The notes under the pieces were generated by a model, which was given only the letters and a program-made list of their open reading frames with translations, was not told the DNA's origin and made no database searches. The translations under genes were made by a program, and so were the position numbers. 13,375 bases of DNA from Clostridiaceae bacterium (GTDB lineage Bacteria > Bacillota > Clostridia > Acetivibrionales > DTU013), in contig JAAZKL010000173.1 in the NCBI GenBank assembly GCA_012799845.1, positions 1-13,375 of the forward strand. The letters are read 5' to 3'. Numbering within the stretch: position 1 is the stretch's first letter; each line of letters begins with the position of its first letter. Of this stretch, positions 6,223 to 12,870 are shown piece after piece.

Positions 6223-6945
6223 ATGATAGAAGTAATCGAACTGGTAAAGAAGTTTGGAGATTTCACAGCGGTCGACAATATCAGCTTTAAGGTCAACAAG
6301 GGCGAGATTTTTGGCCTGCTGGGCGAAAACGGCGCGGGCAAGACCACTACGCTGAGGATGCTGGCGACGATGCTCCGCCCCACATCGGGCCGTGCGGCTC
6401 TCAAGGGGTATGATACGCAGAAGGAACCGGAAAAGGTAAGGGCACAGATAGGCATCCTCTTTGGAGGCGAGACCGGGCTGTATGACAGGCTGACGGTGGC
6501 GGAAAACATCACCTATTTCGGCGAACTGAACGGGATGAGCAAAGCTGCCATCAGGGAGCGCATACGTTACCTGGCACAGGCTTTCGGCATGGAGGATTTC
6601 ATAAACAAACGGGCAGCCAAACTCTCGAAGGGAATGAAGCAGAAGGCGGCATTTGCGCGTTCGATAGTGCATGACCCGGACATAATGCTGTTTGATGAAC
6701 CAACATCCGGTTTGGATGTTACTGCTGCGAGAGATGTTCATGATTTTATCCTGAGGTGTAAAGAGGAAGGCAAGACGATCGTTTTCTCAAGCCATTCGAT
6801 GAGTGAAGTAGATAAGCTGTGCGACCGGATAGGTGTCATCCACAAGGGAAAGCTTGTCGATTGCGGCTCGGTCGAAGAACTCAAGAAAAAACACGGGGAC
6901 GATGATCTGGAAGAATTATTTGTCAGGTTGGTGGGTGCGAAATGA
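6223..6945 (+). CDS. natA: ABC transporter ATP-binding protein, NatA-like
   Basis: This ATPase subunit powers an ABC-2 type exporter at the inner face of the membrane. The 240-residue product has Walker A GENGAGKT (34-41), the NatA-type LFGGETGLYDRLT stretch (79-91) around the Q-loop position, signature LSKGM (134-138), Walker B IMLFDEPTSGLD (154-165) and the switch histidine H191 (SSHSMSEVD). The closest family I recognise is NatA, the sodium-extrusion ATPase of Bacillus, but substrates of such pairs are not predictable from sequence, and drug or lipid export is possible. The start is uncertain: GTG at 6214 lies only 3 bases from AGGTGG (6205-6210), while ATG at 6223 gives MIEVIELVKKFGDF, the usual beginning of the family, so I chose the latter. 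The stop overlaps the next start (ATGA), so the two genes are translationally coupled. Confidence 0.9.
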   Translation: MIEVIELVKKFGDFTAVDNISFKVNKGEIFGLLGENGAGKTTTLRMLATMLRPTSGRAALKGYDTQKEPEKVRAQIGILFGGETGLYDRLTVAENITYFGELNGMSKAAIRERIRYLAQAFGMEDFINKRAAKLSKGMKQKAAFARSIVHDPDIMLFDEPTSGLDVTAARDVHDFILRCKEEGKTIVFSSHSMSEVDKLCDRIGVIHKGKLVDCGSVEELKKKHGDDDLEELFVRLVGAK

Positions 6946-8156
6946 AACTGAAACATGTAATGATAGTACTTAAAAAAGAAATAAAGGATCTGATTCGTGA
7001 CAGGAGGACGATCATATCGAGCATTGTGCTTCCGATGATACTGATACCCCTGATCAACATCGTGATGGGCGGCAGCATTCAGAAACTCGAGAAGGATATG
7101 AATGAGAATGTCACTGTTGCCCTGTCGCAGTCCTCAAACACAGCGGAAGTCAGGGAGCTTGTCCGTGACAGGATACTGAGCAAAAACCCCAATATAGTGC
7201 TTGTGGATGCGGATGACCCTGCCAGAGCGATTGAGAATGATGAGATCAGATGCATAATAGATGTCGAAAATACATACGCGGAAAAACTGAATAAAGGGCA
7301 ACCGATAAAAATCACTCTTCAGTATGATGAGTCGAAAACCAAGTCTCAGGCTGCCGCGGAGATAGTTTCCATGGCTGTCGGTGAATTCAGCGCGGAGGTC
7401 GTCGAAGAGAGAATAGTAGCTATGGGGTTTGATCCGGCGATTTTGCAGCCTGTGCAGGTCGAGTGGGAAAATATTGCGCCCGCCGATAAGGGCAATAACA
7501 TGATGCTGGAGATGTTGCTGCCGTTCCTGATTTCGATGCTGATTGCCATAGGCGGGATCCCTGCCGCAACGGATCTTGTGGCAGGAGAGAAGGAGCGCAA
7601 CACATTCGAACCGCTTCTTACGACTTTGCCTGACAGGGGATCGCTGCTGCTCGGGAAATACTTCGCAGTAACGCTGTTTTCTTTTGTCAGCCTTGTAGCT
7701 ATCCTTGTCGGCTTGGCTATCGGTTACATGGTAAATCCGAATTCACTTACGGTCGGGATAGATTCGGGACTGCAGGGCATTATGCTGGATCCGCTGGCGA
7801 TCGTTCTTGCATTGCTCATAACGATTGCTCTTGGGATGACGTTTTCCGGCATACAGATCGCGCTCAGCACCATCGCGAAATCATATAAGGAGGCTCAGAC
7901 GTATCTGTCCTTCCTGATGCTTGCGACCATGGTGCCTGGATACGCTACGATGTTCACGCAGGCGACCGACCTTTCGCCCGTTATGTTTGCGCTGCCTGTC
8001 ATGAACACTGTTGCCGCGTTTAAAATGCTACTGGGCGGCAGGATAGATTATTTCAACCTGGTGCTGGCGTTGGGCACATCGATCGTCTTTGTTGCTGTGA
8101 CACTGGCGTTTGCGGCATCACTGTTCAAAAAAGAAAAGGTGATGTTCAGGAACTGA
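6942..8156 (+). CDS. natB: ABC-2 type transporter permease, NatB-like
   Basis: This is the membrane subunit partnering the preceding ATPase. The 404-residue product has one membrane segment near the N terminus (about 24-44), a large extracytoplasmic domain (about 46-185), and then about five membrane segments (about 190-212, 240-263, 283-305, 322-342 and 374-393). The conserved cytoplasmic GEKERNTFEPLLTTLP loop (215-230) is typical of ABC-2 permeases of the NatB/YhaP type. The ATG at 6942 overlaps the natA stop by four bases. Length agrees with the family (about 385-410). The stop codon is followed at once by a 20-bp tandem repeat array that fills the space to the convergent ispF. No intrinsic terminator with a T run is visible, so transcripts from the two sides may collide in the repeats. 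Confidence 0.88.
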   Translation: MKLKHVMIVLKKEIKDLIRDRRTIISSIVLPMILIPLINIVMGGSIQKLEKDMNENVTVALSQSSNTAEVRELVRDRILSKNPNIVLVDADDPARAIENDEIRCIIDVENTYAEKLNKGQPIKITLQYDESKTKSQAAAEIVSMAVGEFSAEVVEERIVAMGFDPAILQPVQVEWENIAPADKGNNMMLEMLLPFLISMLIAIGGIPAATDLVAGEKERNTFEPLLTTLPDRGSLLLGKYFAVTLFSFVSLVAILVGLAIGYMVNPNSLTVGIDSGLQGIMLDPLAIVLALLITIALGMTFSGIQIALSTIAKSYKEAQTYLSFLMLATMVPGYATMFTQATDLSPVMFALPVMNTVAAFKMLLGGRIDYFNLVLALGTSIVFVAVTLAFAASLFKKEKVMFRN

Positions 8157-8160
8157 TCCG

Positions 8161-8398
8161 GATCACGGTTATGACGCTCAGACCATGGATACGATGTGCA
8201 GATCAATGCTGTGACGTTCAAATGAATGATATGACGTTCAGATGAGTGATATGACGCTAAGATCAATGCTGTGGTCCGGATTGGTGATATGATGCTCAGA
8301 TCAACTCTGTGACGCCCGGATAAGTGTAATGGCGCTCAAATTAATGCTGTGACGCCCGGATCGGTGTCATGACGCTCAGATAACCGTTATGATGCTCA
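8161..8398. repeat. 20-bp degenerate tandem repeat, 12 units, between natB and ispF
   Basis: Units of the type GATCAATGCTGTGACGTTCA start at 8161, 8181, 8201, 8221, 8241, 8261, 8279, 8299, 8319, 8339, 8359 and 8379. All are 20 bases except one of 18. Units vary, but GAT at the start and ATGACGCTCA-like ends persist. The array begins five bases after the natB stop and its last unit encodes the final residues (SIITVI) of the minus-strand IspF. Confidence 0.9.
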
Positions 8399-8846
8399 TG
8401 ACCTGTATTCCGAGGCCCTGGCCGAACGGAGTGAGTTCTTCGCCGCTGGTTGCGGTTATTCCGATGCAGTCCTCAGGGATCTCGAGCAGTGCTGAGAGGC
8501 TTTTCCTGATCTCATTTATCCTGGGCGATATTTTGGGTCTTTTGCATTCAATTGAAATGGACAGATGCACGATCCTGCAGTCATTCAGATATTTGAGCGC
8601 TTCCCGCAGGTAAACGCGGCTGTCCGTGATTCCTTTGTTCAGGCAAAGGTCGTCGCTGACTTCGCCCAGGATATTTACACAGGTGACGCCGGATATTGCG
8701 TTTGTAATGGAATGGAGGATGACATCGGCATCACTGTTGCCTTTCAGGGGGGGGGCGCCCTCAAAGACAACACCGCCGAGGATCAGTTTTTTGCCGGTGT
8801 CTTCAAAATCAAACCTGTGACTGTCCTGACCGATACCTACTTTCAT
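8376..8846 (-). CDS. ispF: Divergent 2-C-methyl-D-erythritol 2,4-cyclodiphosphate synthase (IspF-like)
   Basis: IspF cyclises CDP-methylerythritol 2-phosphate to ME-cyclodiphosphate with release of CMP. It is a zinc-dependent trimer. The 156-residue product begins KVGIGQDSHRF, keeping zinc ligands D8 and H10, and has SDADVILH with the third ligand H45 (E. coli H42). SISIECKRPKISPRI and TATSGEEL match the family core. Several usually invariant positions differ: the motif GHSDAD reads GNSDAD (N37), the DIGEHFPDTD segment is replaced by NILGEVSDDL, and GRGEGI reads GQGLGI (Arg to Gln). It looks like a divergent subfamily rather than a decayed gene, since the frame and length are intact. The start is ATG at 8846 with AGGT/GGAAGG just upstream. 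An in-frame start at 8960 exists but would add 38 residues not found in the family. It is convergent with natB. A run of nine C residues (8747-8755) lies just before the active-site motif. Confidence 0.85.
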   Translation of the reverse strand: MKVGIGQDSHRFDFEDTGKKLILGGVVFEGAPPLKGNSDADVILHSITNAISGVTCVNILGEVSDDLCLNKGITDSRVYLREALKYLNDCRIVHLSISIECKRPKISPRINEIRKSLSALLEIPEDCIGITATSGEELTPFGQGLGIQVMSIITVI

Positions 8847-8905
8847 CGTGATTACCTGCCTTCCGGATGCCTTAAGCTGATTTTCAGATCTTGTTGCCTG
8901 GGTGT

Positions 8906-9200
8906 GGTGTATGCCGGTTGTGCGGAAAATCTTCGCACTATGTATCATATATGAGTACACCCTATGTATGCCAGGTGCTTGCCTGTTTTATGCGAAATTT
9001 ATGCACGATGCATATAATGTGAGCCTATGTACGCCGGGTGGACGAAAGTTGTACGCAAGTTGTACGCGAAATCCACACACTATATATACATAATGTGCGT
9101 CTTTGTATGCCGCATGCACACTGGTTGAACGCGAAATTTACACACGATGTATACATAATGTACTCACAATGCATGCCAGGTGCATGATGGATGTACGGAA
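8906..9200. repeat. 57-76-bp degenerate tandem repeat, about 5 units
   Basis: TATGTATGCC-like anchors occur at 8906, 8963, 9026, 9102 and 9168. A second block beginning GCGAAA and ending in CATAATGT recurs at 8922, 8992, 9066 and 9131. The copies at 9066-9096 and 9131-9161 agree at 27 of 31 positions. The first unit lies about 60 bases upstream of the ispF start, so the ispF transcript probably originates within the array. Short reading frames here have no ribosome sites. Confidence 0.75.
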
Positions 9201-9240
9201 ACCGTACGTCACCCAATTGCATTATATTGCGGACTGTATG

Positions 9241-9510
9241 TTTTGTCAAAGTAGTCGGTTTACGGCAGCATGTTATTGATGTAATCGCAGCATGATTGGG
9301 TTTGCGCTGGGATGGTTTGCAGAGGGCTGTGGTTGTTGCGGGGTTTTTCGGGGGCTGCAGGTTTGCAGGCCCGCAGCGGGAGTTTGTCCTGGCATGCCTT
9401 GGGATGTTGCGGTAGTTTGCTGCGATGTGAGATGAAGGATGTGGGTGTTGAGGTGGAATTTACTTTTTCAAATGAAGTGGGGGTGTCGTTGCAGCAGTTT
9501 AAGGTGGAAG
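9241..9510 (+). other. G/T-rich non-coding stretch upstream of proS
   Basis: The plus strand is strongly G and T rich with many GGG runs and loosely repeated GTTTGC and GGGATG blocks (9298-9425). Open frames exist on both strands (9312-9557 plus, 9260-9520 minus), but neither has a recognisable ribosome site or domain, and the plus frame runs over the proS promoter. I see no gene here. Confidence 0.35.
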
Positions 9511-9513
9511 GTC

Positions 9514-9543
9514 TTGACATTACTGCGTTTGGTGTATTATACT
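9514..9543 (+). promoter_or_regulatory. Sigma-A type promoter for the proS T-box leader
   Basis: TTGACA (9514-9519) is a perfect -35 box. The -10 is TATACT (9538-9543, 18-base spacer) or the overlapping TATTAT (9535-9540, 15-base spacer, preceded by TG). Transcription would start near 9550, just before the first T-box helix. Confidence 0.75.
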
Positions 9544-9554
9544 ACTCCATAATA

Positions 9555-9761
9555 TGAATAACGCTGACGTCGATGACGGGAATGCGAAAGGCAGCGCCTT
9601 TCTTCCCACCCCTGAGATGCAGCCGATGAGGTTGCCGTGTGAGCTGCGATATAAGCTCGACGATTCTGCTTCCGGATGCAGAAGCCGGATCTGAGTGGGG
9701 TTTTACCAAATAGGGTGGTACCGCGGATTTGATTCGTCCCTGAGTTTCAGGGGCGTTTTTT
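9555..9761 (+). promoter_or_regulatory. T-box riboswitch leader of proS
   Basis: T-box leaders sense the charging state of a tRNA and let transcription continue when it is uncharged. The diagnostic sequence AGGGTGGTACCGCGG is at 9712-9726. Its UGGU bulge would pair with an ACCA tRNA end, fitting the A73 discriminator of bacterial tRNA-Pro. Stem I is bounded by CGTCGA (9568-9573) and TCGACG (9657-9662), with the conserved GATGA (9572-9576) at its base. A further hairpin TTCTGC/GCAGAA (9664-9669 and 9678-9683) precedes the antiterminator. Proline specificity is inferred from the downstream gene. I could not place the specifier codon securely: CCC at 9605-9607 (followed by A) and CCG at 9635-9637 are candidates. 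Stem I contains the hairpin GAAAGGC-AGC-GCCTTTC, which I do not recognise as canonical. Confidence 0.9.
9735..9761 (+). terminator. T-box regulated intrinsic terminator
   Basis: CGTCCCTGA (9735-9743) pairs with TCAGGGGCG (9747-9755), a nine-pair stem with one G-U pair and a 3-base loop, followed by six T residues. It lies directly downstream of the T-box motif and would end transcription when tRNA is charged. Confidence 0.92.
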
Positions 9762-9822
9762 ATTATTTTCTGAAGTTTGGAATTACTATAAAGTTAATTA
9801 TCTGCTGAAAAGGAGTGGAAAC

Positions 9823-11262
9823 ATGGCACAGGACAAGAAGTTTGTCGAAGAGATAACGCCAATGGACCAGGATTTTACACAGTGGTACACGGACGTTATC
9901 AAAAAAGCCGAGTTGGTGGATTACTCAAGTGTGAGAGGCTGCATGGTCATAAAGCCTTACGGGTATGCGATCTGGGAGAATATCCAGAAGGAACTGGATT
10001 TCAGGTTCAAGCAGACAGGGCACGAGAACGTCTATATGCCCATGTTCATCCCTGAGAGCCTGCTTCAGAAGGAGAAGGACCATGTGGAGGGATTTGCACC
10101 GGAAGTGGCATGGGTGACCCATGGAGGGAGTGAAAAGCTGACCGAGCGTCTGTGCGTCCGGCCGACTTCTGAGACGCTGTTCTGCGACCATTATAAAAAC
10201 AGCATCCAATCATACAGGGATCTTCCGAAGTTGTACAACCAGTGGTGTTCGGTGGTCAGGTGGGAGAAGAATACCCGCCCGTTCCTCAGGACTCTGGAAT
10301 TTTTGTGGCAGGAAGGGCATACTGCTCATGCGACCGCTGAGGAAGCCCAGGAGGAAACCATCAGGATGCTCAATGTGTATGCCGAGTTCTGTGAGAACGT
10401 GCTTGCAATACCTGTGGTGAAAGGGCAGAAGAGTGAGAAGGAGAAATTTGCGGGTGCTATGGCGACGTATACCATAGAGGCGCTGATGCATAACGGCATT
10501 GCGCTGCAGTCGGGCACGTCCCACAATTTCGGGGACGGTTTTGCGAAAGCCTTCGGAATTCAGTACACTGACAAATCGAATCAACTGCAGTATGTTCATC
10601 AGACTTCCTGGGGAATGACCACCAGGCTGATAGGCGCGATAATCATGGTGCATGGCGACGACAGCGGGCTTGTGCTGCCGCCGAAGGTTGCTCCGATACA
10701 GGTCGTTGTCATACCTGTTTCGCAGCATAAGGAAGGGGTCCTTGAGAAAGCGTCGGGAATCCGTGACAGGTTGTCCGGACTGGTGAGGGTCAGGATGGAT
10801 GACAGTGACAAGACTCCCGGGTGGAAGTTCAATGAATACGAGATGAAGGGTGTTCCGCTGAGGATTGAGATAGGGCCGAAGGACATCGAAAAAGGGCAGG
10901 TAGTACTGGTCAGGCGCGACACGAGGGAGAAAGTATTTGTGCCGATGGATGAGTTGGAGACCAGAGTGCCTGAACTGCTCGATTCGATCCACGGGAACCT
11001 CCTCGAAAAAGCGACCCGGCTGAGGGATGAGAAGACTTACATTGCCGTGGAAATGTCCGAATTTACGAAAATACTCGAAACCACGCCTGGCTTCATCAAG
11101 GCGATGTGGTGCGGAGACAGGGCATGTGAGGATGCTATAAAAGAGGAAACGGGCGCGACTTCGCGGTGTATACCTTTTAATGATACGGAGCCTGTATCAG
11201 ACAAATGCATTTACTGCGGGAAGGAAGCGAAGACGCTGGTTTACTGGGGCAAGGCGTACTAG
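9823..11262 (+). CDS. proS: Prolyl-tRNA synthetase, eukaryotic/archaeal-like type with C-terminal zinc domain
   Basis: It charges tRNA-Pro with proline in the cytoplasm. The 479-residue product is a class II synthetase of the short type found in archaea, eukaryotes and many Clostridia, lacking the inserted editing domain of the E. coli type. Motif 2 is in VVRWEKNTRPFLRTLEFLWQ (about 144-163) followed by EGHTAHAT. Motif 3 is around WGMTTRLIGAIIMVHGDDSG (263-282). The anticodon-binding domain covers about 291-390. The C-terminal domain keeps four cysteines (C430, C435, C462, C465) that form the zinc site of this type, and ends in tyrosine, as usual for the type. The start ATG has AGGAG (9811-9815) seven bases upstream. 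It is preceded by a promoter, T-box and terminator, so expression is probably induced by proline limitation. Downstream is repeat-rich non-coding DNA. Confidence 0.97.
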   Translation: MAQDKKFVEEITPMDQDFTQWYTDVIKKAELVDYSSVRGCMVIKPYGYAIWENIQKELDFRFKQTGHENVYMPMFIPESLLQKEKDHVEGFAPEVAWVTHGGSEKLTERLCVRPTSETLFCDHYKNSIQSYRDLPKLYNQWCSVVRWEKNTRPFLRTLEFLWQEGHTAHATAEEAQEETIRMLNVYAEFCENVLAIPVVKGQKSEKEKFAGAMATYTIEALMHNGIALQSGTSHNFGDGFAKAFGIQYTDKSNQLQYVHQTSWGMTTRLIGAIIMVHGDDSGLVLPPKVAPIQVVVIPVSQHKEGVLEKASGIRDRLSGLVRVRMDDSDKTPGWKFNEYEMKGVPLRIEIGPKDIEKGQVVLVRRDTREKVFVPMDELETRVPELLDSIHGNLLEKATRLRDEKTYIAVEMSEFTKILETTPGFIKAMWCGDRACEDAIKEETGATSRCIPFNDTEPVSDKCIYCGKEAKTLVYWGKAY

Positions 11263-11292
11263 GAGTGTACCTGGAGCAAGGTTTGCCACCGG

Positions 11293-11555
11293 CTGCCGGC
11301 AGGTAAGACATAAGATGTGATGCCGGTTGGATGCCGGGTGCGATATTTGTTGTGTCGCCGGATGAACTGGCAGGCACGGTGTTTGCTGTGATGCCGGTTA
11401 ACTAACAGGTGTGCGTTTGTCGTGCAACAGGATTAAATGGTACTCGCGGCTTTTGTTATGTTGCCGAATGAGCTGGCAGGTTCGGCGTTTGCCGTGCTAC
11501 AGAATGACCGCCAGGTGTGACATTTGCCGTGCTGCTGCATGCACCGTTGGTTTAT
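11293..11555. repeat. About 35-bp degenerate tandem repeat, 7-8 units, after proS
   Basis: Units of 34-36 bases of the form G(T/C)(T/C)GTG-TGCCGGATGAACTGGCAGG-GTGTTT can be aligned from about 11328 to 11532, for instance starting near 11351, 11387, 11421, 11457 and 11493, with weaker units on each side. Copies are more diverged than in the 38-bp array. No gene or clear terminator is seen in 11263-11560. Confidence 0.65.
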
Positions 11556-11572
11556 GACATAAAAAATTACTT

Positions 11573-11667
11573 CCAAATTACCGCTAAAATGCAAATATTT
11601 CAAAAATATTTGTCAATACTATTATCAGCACATTTTTTAAAAATTGCATTAAAAGGTAATTGGAGGT
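11573..11667 (+). promoter_or_regulatory. Structured leader of the CAP-protein gene with mutually exclusive pairings reaching the ribosome site
   Basis: An outer helix CCAAATTACC (11573-11582) with GGTAATTGG (11655-11663, one bulge) and an inner helix AATGCAA (11588-11594) with TTGCATT (11644-11650) enclose the hairpin CAAATATTT-CAA-AAATATTTG (11592-11612). The inner helix and the hairpin overlap by three bases and cannot form fully together. The outer helix includes the TGG that begins the TGGAGGT ribosome site (11661-11667). The stretch is AT-rich. It may be an RNA switch or a protein-binding operator; no known riboswitch class is recognised. Confidence 0.45.
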
Positions 11668-11673
11668 AGTAGT

Positions 11674-12444
11674 ATGAAAAGAAAGATCCTTATCCTTTGT
11701 GTAATGGCTGCATTGCTGATTTCCACCACATGTTATGCAACGGCGGTTGGCAGTGTACCAAAGGTGCTGCCGGCTTTTGAGAAGATCGGGAGCAACACCG
11801 GCGAGGTCAACGTGAACGCCCTGAACCTCAGGGAAGGGCCTTCCACTGACTATCCGTCGATCTGCAAGCTGTCGAAAGGGCAATTGCTTACGGTGATGGG
11901 CAAACTGGGCGACTGGTATGCGGTGTATGATCCTGATACCGGCCGTGTGGGCGCGGTTTATGGCAAATACCTGGATATTGAGGATGCTACCGTGCCGGTT
12001 TCAGCAAACGTAGCTGAAACAGCAGAAAAACAGGCTTCTCTGTCATCGGGCAAGATTGTTCTGACGGAGGATGAACAAAAACTGCTGGAGCTTGTCAATA
12101 AGGCGCGTGAGGAAAATGGCCTTGAACCACTTGCGATAGACGAGAATCTGATGAAAGTTGCGAGGATCAAGGCAAAGGATATGGTGCAGAATAATTATTT
12201 CTCCCACCAGTCGCCGACATATGGTTCGCCGTTTGATATGATGAGGCAGTTCGATACTACGTTTAAATCCGCCGGTGAAAACATAGCGGGAAATAAAACC
12301 GTGGAAGGCGCATTCAAGGCGTGGATGTCTTCTGAAACCCATAAGAAGAACATTTTGAACCCGGGATTCAAGGTGACCGGCATTGGAATCGAAAACAGCG
12401 CAGCTTATGGAAAAATCCTGGTCCAGCAGTTTATTGGGAGGTAA
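11674..12444 (+). CDS. Secreted SH3b-CAP domain protein (YkwD-like)
   Basis: The 256-residue product starts with a signal peptide (charged MKRK, hydrophobic ILILCVMAALLISTT, small-residue end near CYATAVG, cleavage around residue 22-26). A bacterial SH3 domain spans about 43-103 (VNVNALNLREGPSTDYPSIC, GDWYAVYD), a fold that often binds cell-wall peptides. A linker (about 104-130) leads to a CAP/SCP domain (about 131-256) with the family motifs YFSHQSP (H178), AGENIAG (E202), HKKNILNP (H223) and TGIGIE, so the CAP-cavity residues are present. CAP proteins of this type are secreted or wall-associated in Firmicutes; many have no proven biochemical role, and sporulation or wall functions are suggested for relatives. 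The ATG has GGAGGT (11662-11667) six bases upstream. It is preceded by a structured leader and followed by a terminator, so it is probably monocistronic. Confidence 0.92.
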   Translation: MKRKILILCVMAALLISTTCYATAVGSVPKVLPAFEKIGSNTGEVNVNALNLREGPSTDYPSICKLSKGQLLTVMGKLGDWYAVYDPDTGRVGAVYGKYLDIEDATVPVSANVAETAEKQASLSSGKIVLTEDEQKLLELVNKAREENGLEPLAIDENLMKVARIKAKDMVQNNYFSHQSPTYGSPFDMMRQFDTTFKSAGENIAGNKTVEGAFKAWMSSETHKKNILNPGFKVTGIGIENSAAYGKILVQQFIGR

Positions 12445-12481
12445 TACTGCCGGCGCAGTTCGCCTTTTATTGAATCATATT

Positions 12482-12527
12482 GCAGGAACACCGGTATTTT
12501 CAGGTGCTGGTCGTATCCTGCTTTTTT
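12482..12527 (+). terminator. Intrinsic terminator after the CAP-protein gene
   Basis: GCAGGA (12482-12487) pairs with TCCTGC (12516-12521), with CACC/GGTG pairing inside, followed by six T residues (12522-12527). The remaining bases to 12685 show no clear gene or strong promoter. Confidence 0.8.
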
Positions 12528-12699
12528 GATGCCTTGCTTTGATCTGCCGTCTCATATCGCATAACTCCGTCGGGAATAAACTGCATCGATCTGCAAATAT
12601 TAAATATGAACACTATCAATGTGCCATGTGTGCTATGGATCATGTACGGTTATCAGAAAGCAAATGCGTATGTTTACTCATCGTGAAAGGAGGAACATG

Positions 12700-12837
12700 A
12701 TGTCTGACAAGAAAGGCAAAATCAAAGACACAGGCAAAAAAGCAAAGCCTTCTGTTGGAAACGACCAGCTTGGCGAAAACGCCGGTGAAGGCCGTTTTGA
12801 AAAGGCTGTCGGAACCAAAAACAGAAAATGCCGCTAA
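12700..12837 (+). CDS. Small lysine-rich hypothetical protein (45 residues)
   Basis: A near-perfect ribosome site AAAGGAGG (12686-12693) lies six bases before ATG 12700 (a second ATG at 12697 is only three bases away). The 45-residue product MSDKKGKIKDTGKKAKPSVG and on to the TAA is highly charged, basic and low in hydrophobic residues, so it is probably disordered, with one cysteine near the end (NRKCR). I do not recognise the family and assign no function. The frame is open further upstream (to 12619), but that part lacks a ribosome site. A perfect hairpin CACCAG-GAT-CTGGTG (12846-12860) follows the stop, without a T run. The good start site is the main support for it being a gene. Confidence 0.55.
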   Translation: MSDKKGKIKDTGKKAKPSVGNDQLGENAGEGRFEKAVGTKNRKCR

Positions 12838-12845
12838 GCTATGAA

Positions 12846-12860
12846 CACCAGGATCTGGTG
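12846..12860. other. Perfect 6-bp hairpin after the small gene
   Basis: CACCAG (12846-12851), loop GAT, CTGGTG (12855-12860). It lies nine bases after the small ORF's stop and ten before the mobile-element-like repeats. No T run follows, so it is at best a weak terminator. Confidence 0.5.
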
Positions 12861-12870
12861 ACGTTATTTG

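Noticed and set aside
6223..8156. Antibiotic resistance or defence system
   Set aside because: The two genes are an ordinary NatA/NatB-type exporter pair; nothing in the sequence indicates the substrate.
8565..8954. 129-residue plus-strand ORF opposite ispF
   Set aside because: Shadow of the clearly recognisable IspF reading frame on the other strand.
9312..9557. 81-residue ORF upstream of proS
   Set aside because: It runs through the -35 and -10 boxes of the proS leader, has no ribosome site and lies in skewed G/T-rich DNA.
11674..12444. Toxin or effector role for the CAP protein
   Set aside because: SH3-CAP secreted proteins are common in Firmicutes and no secretion-system or immunity gene lies nearby.
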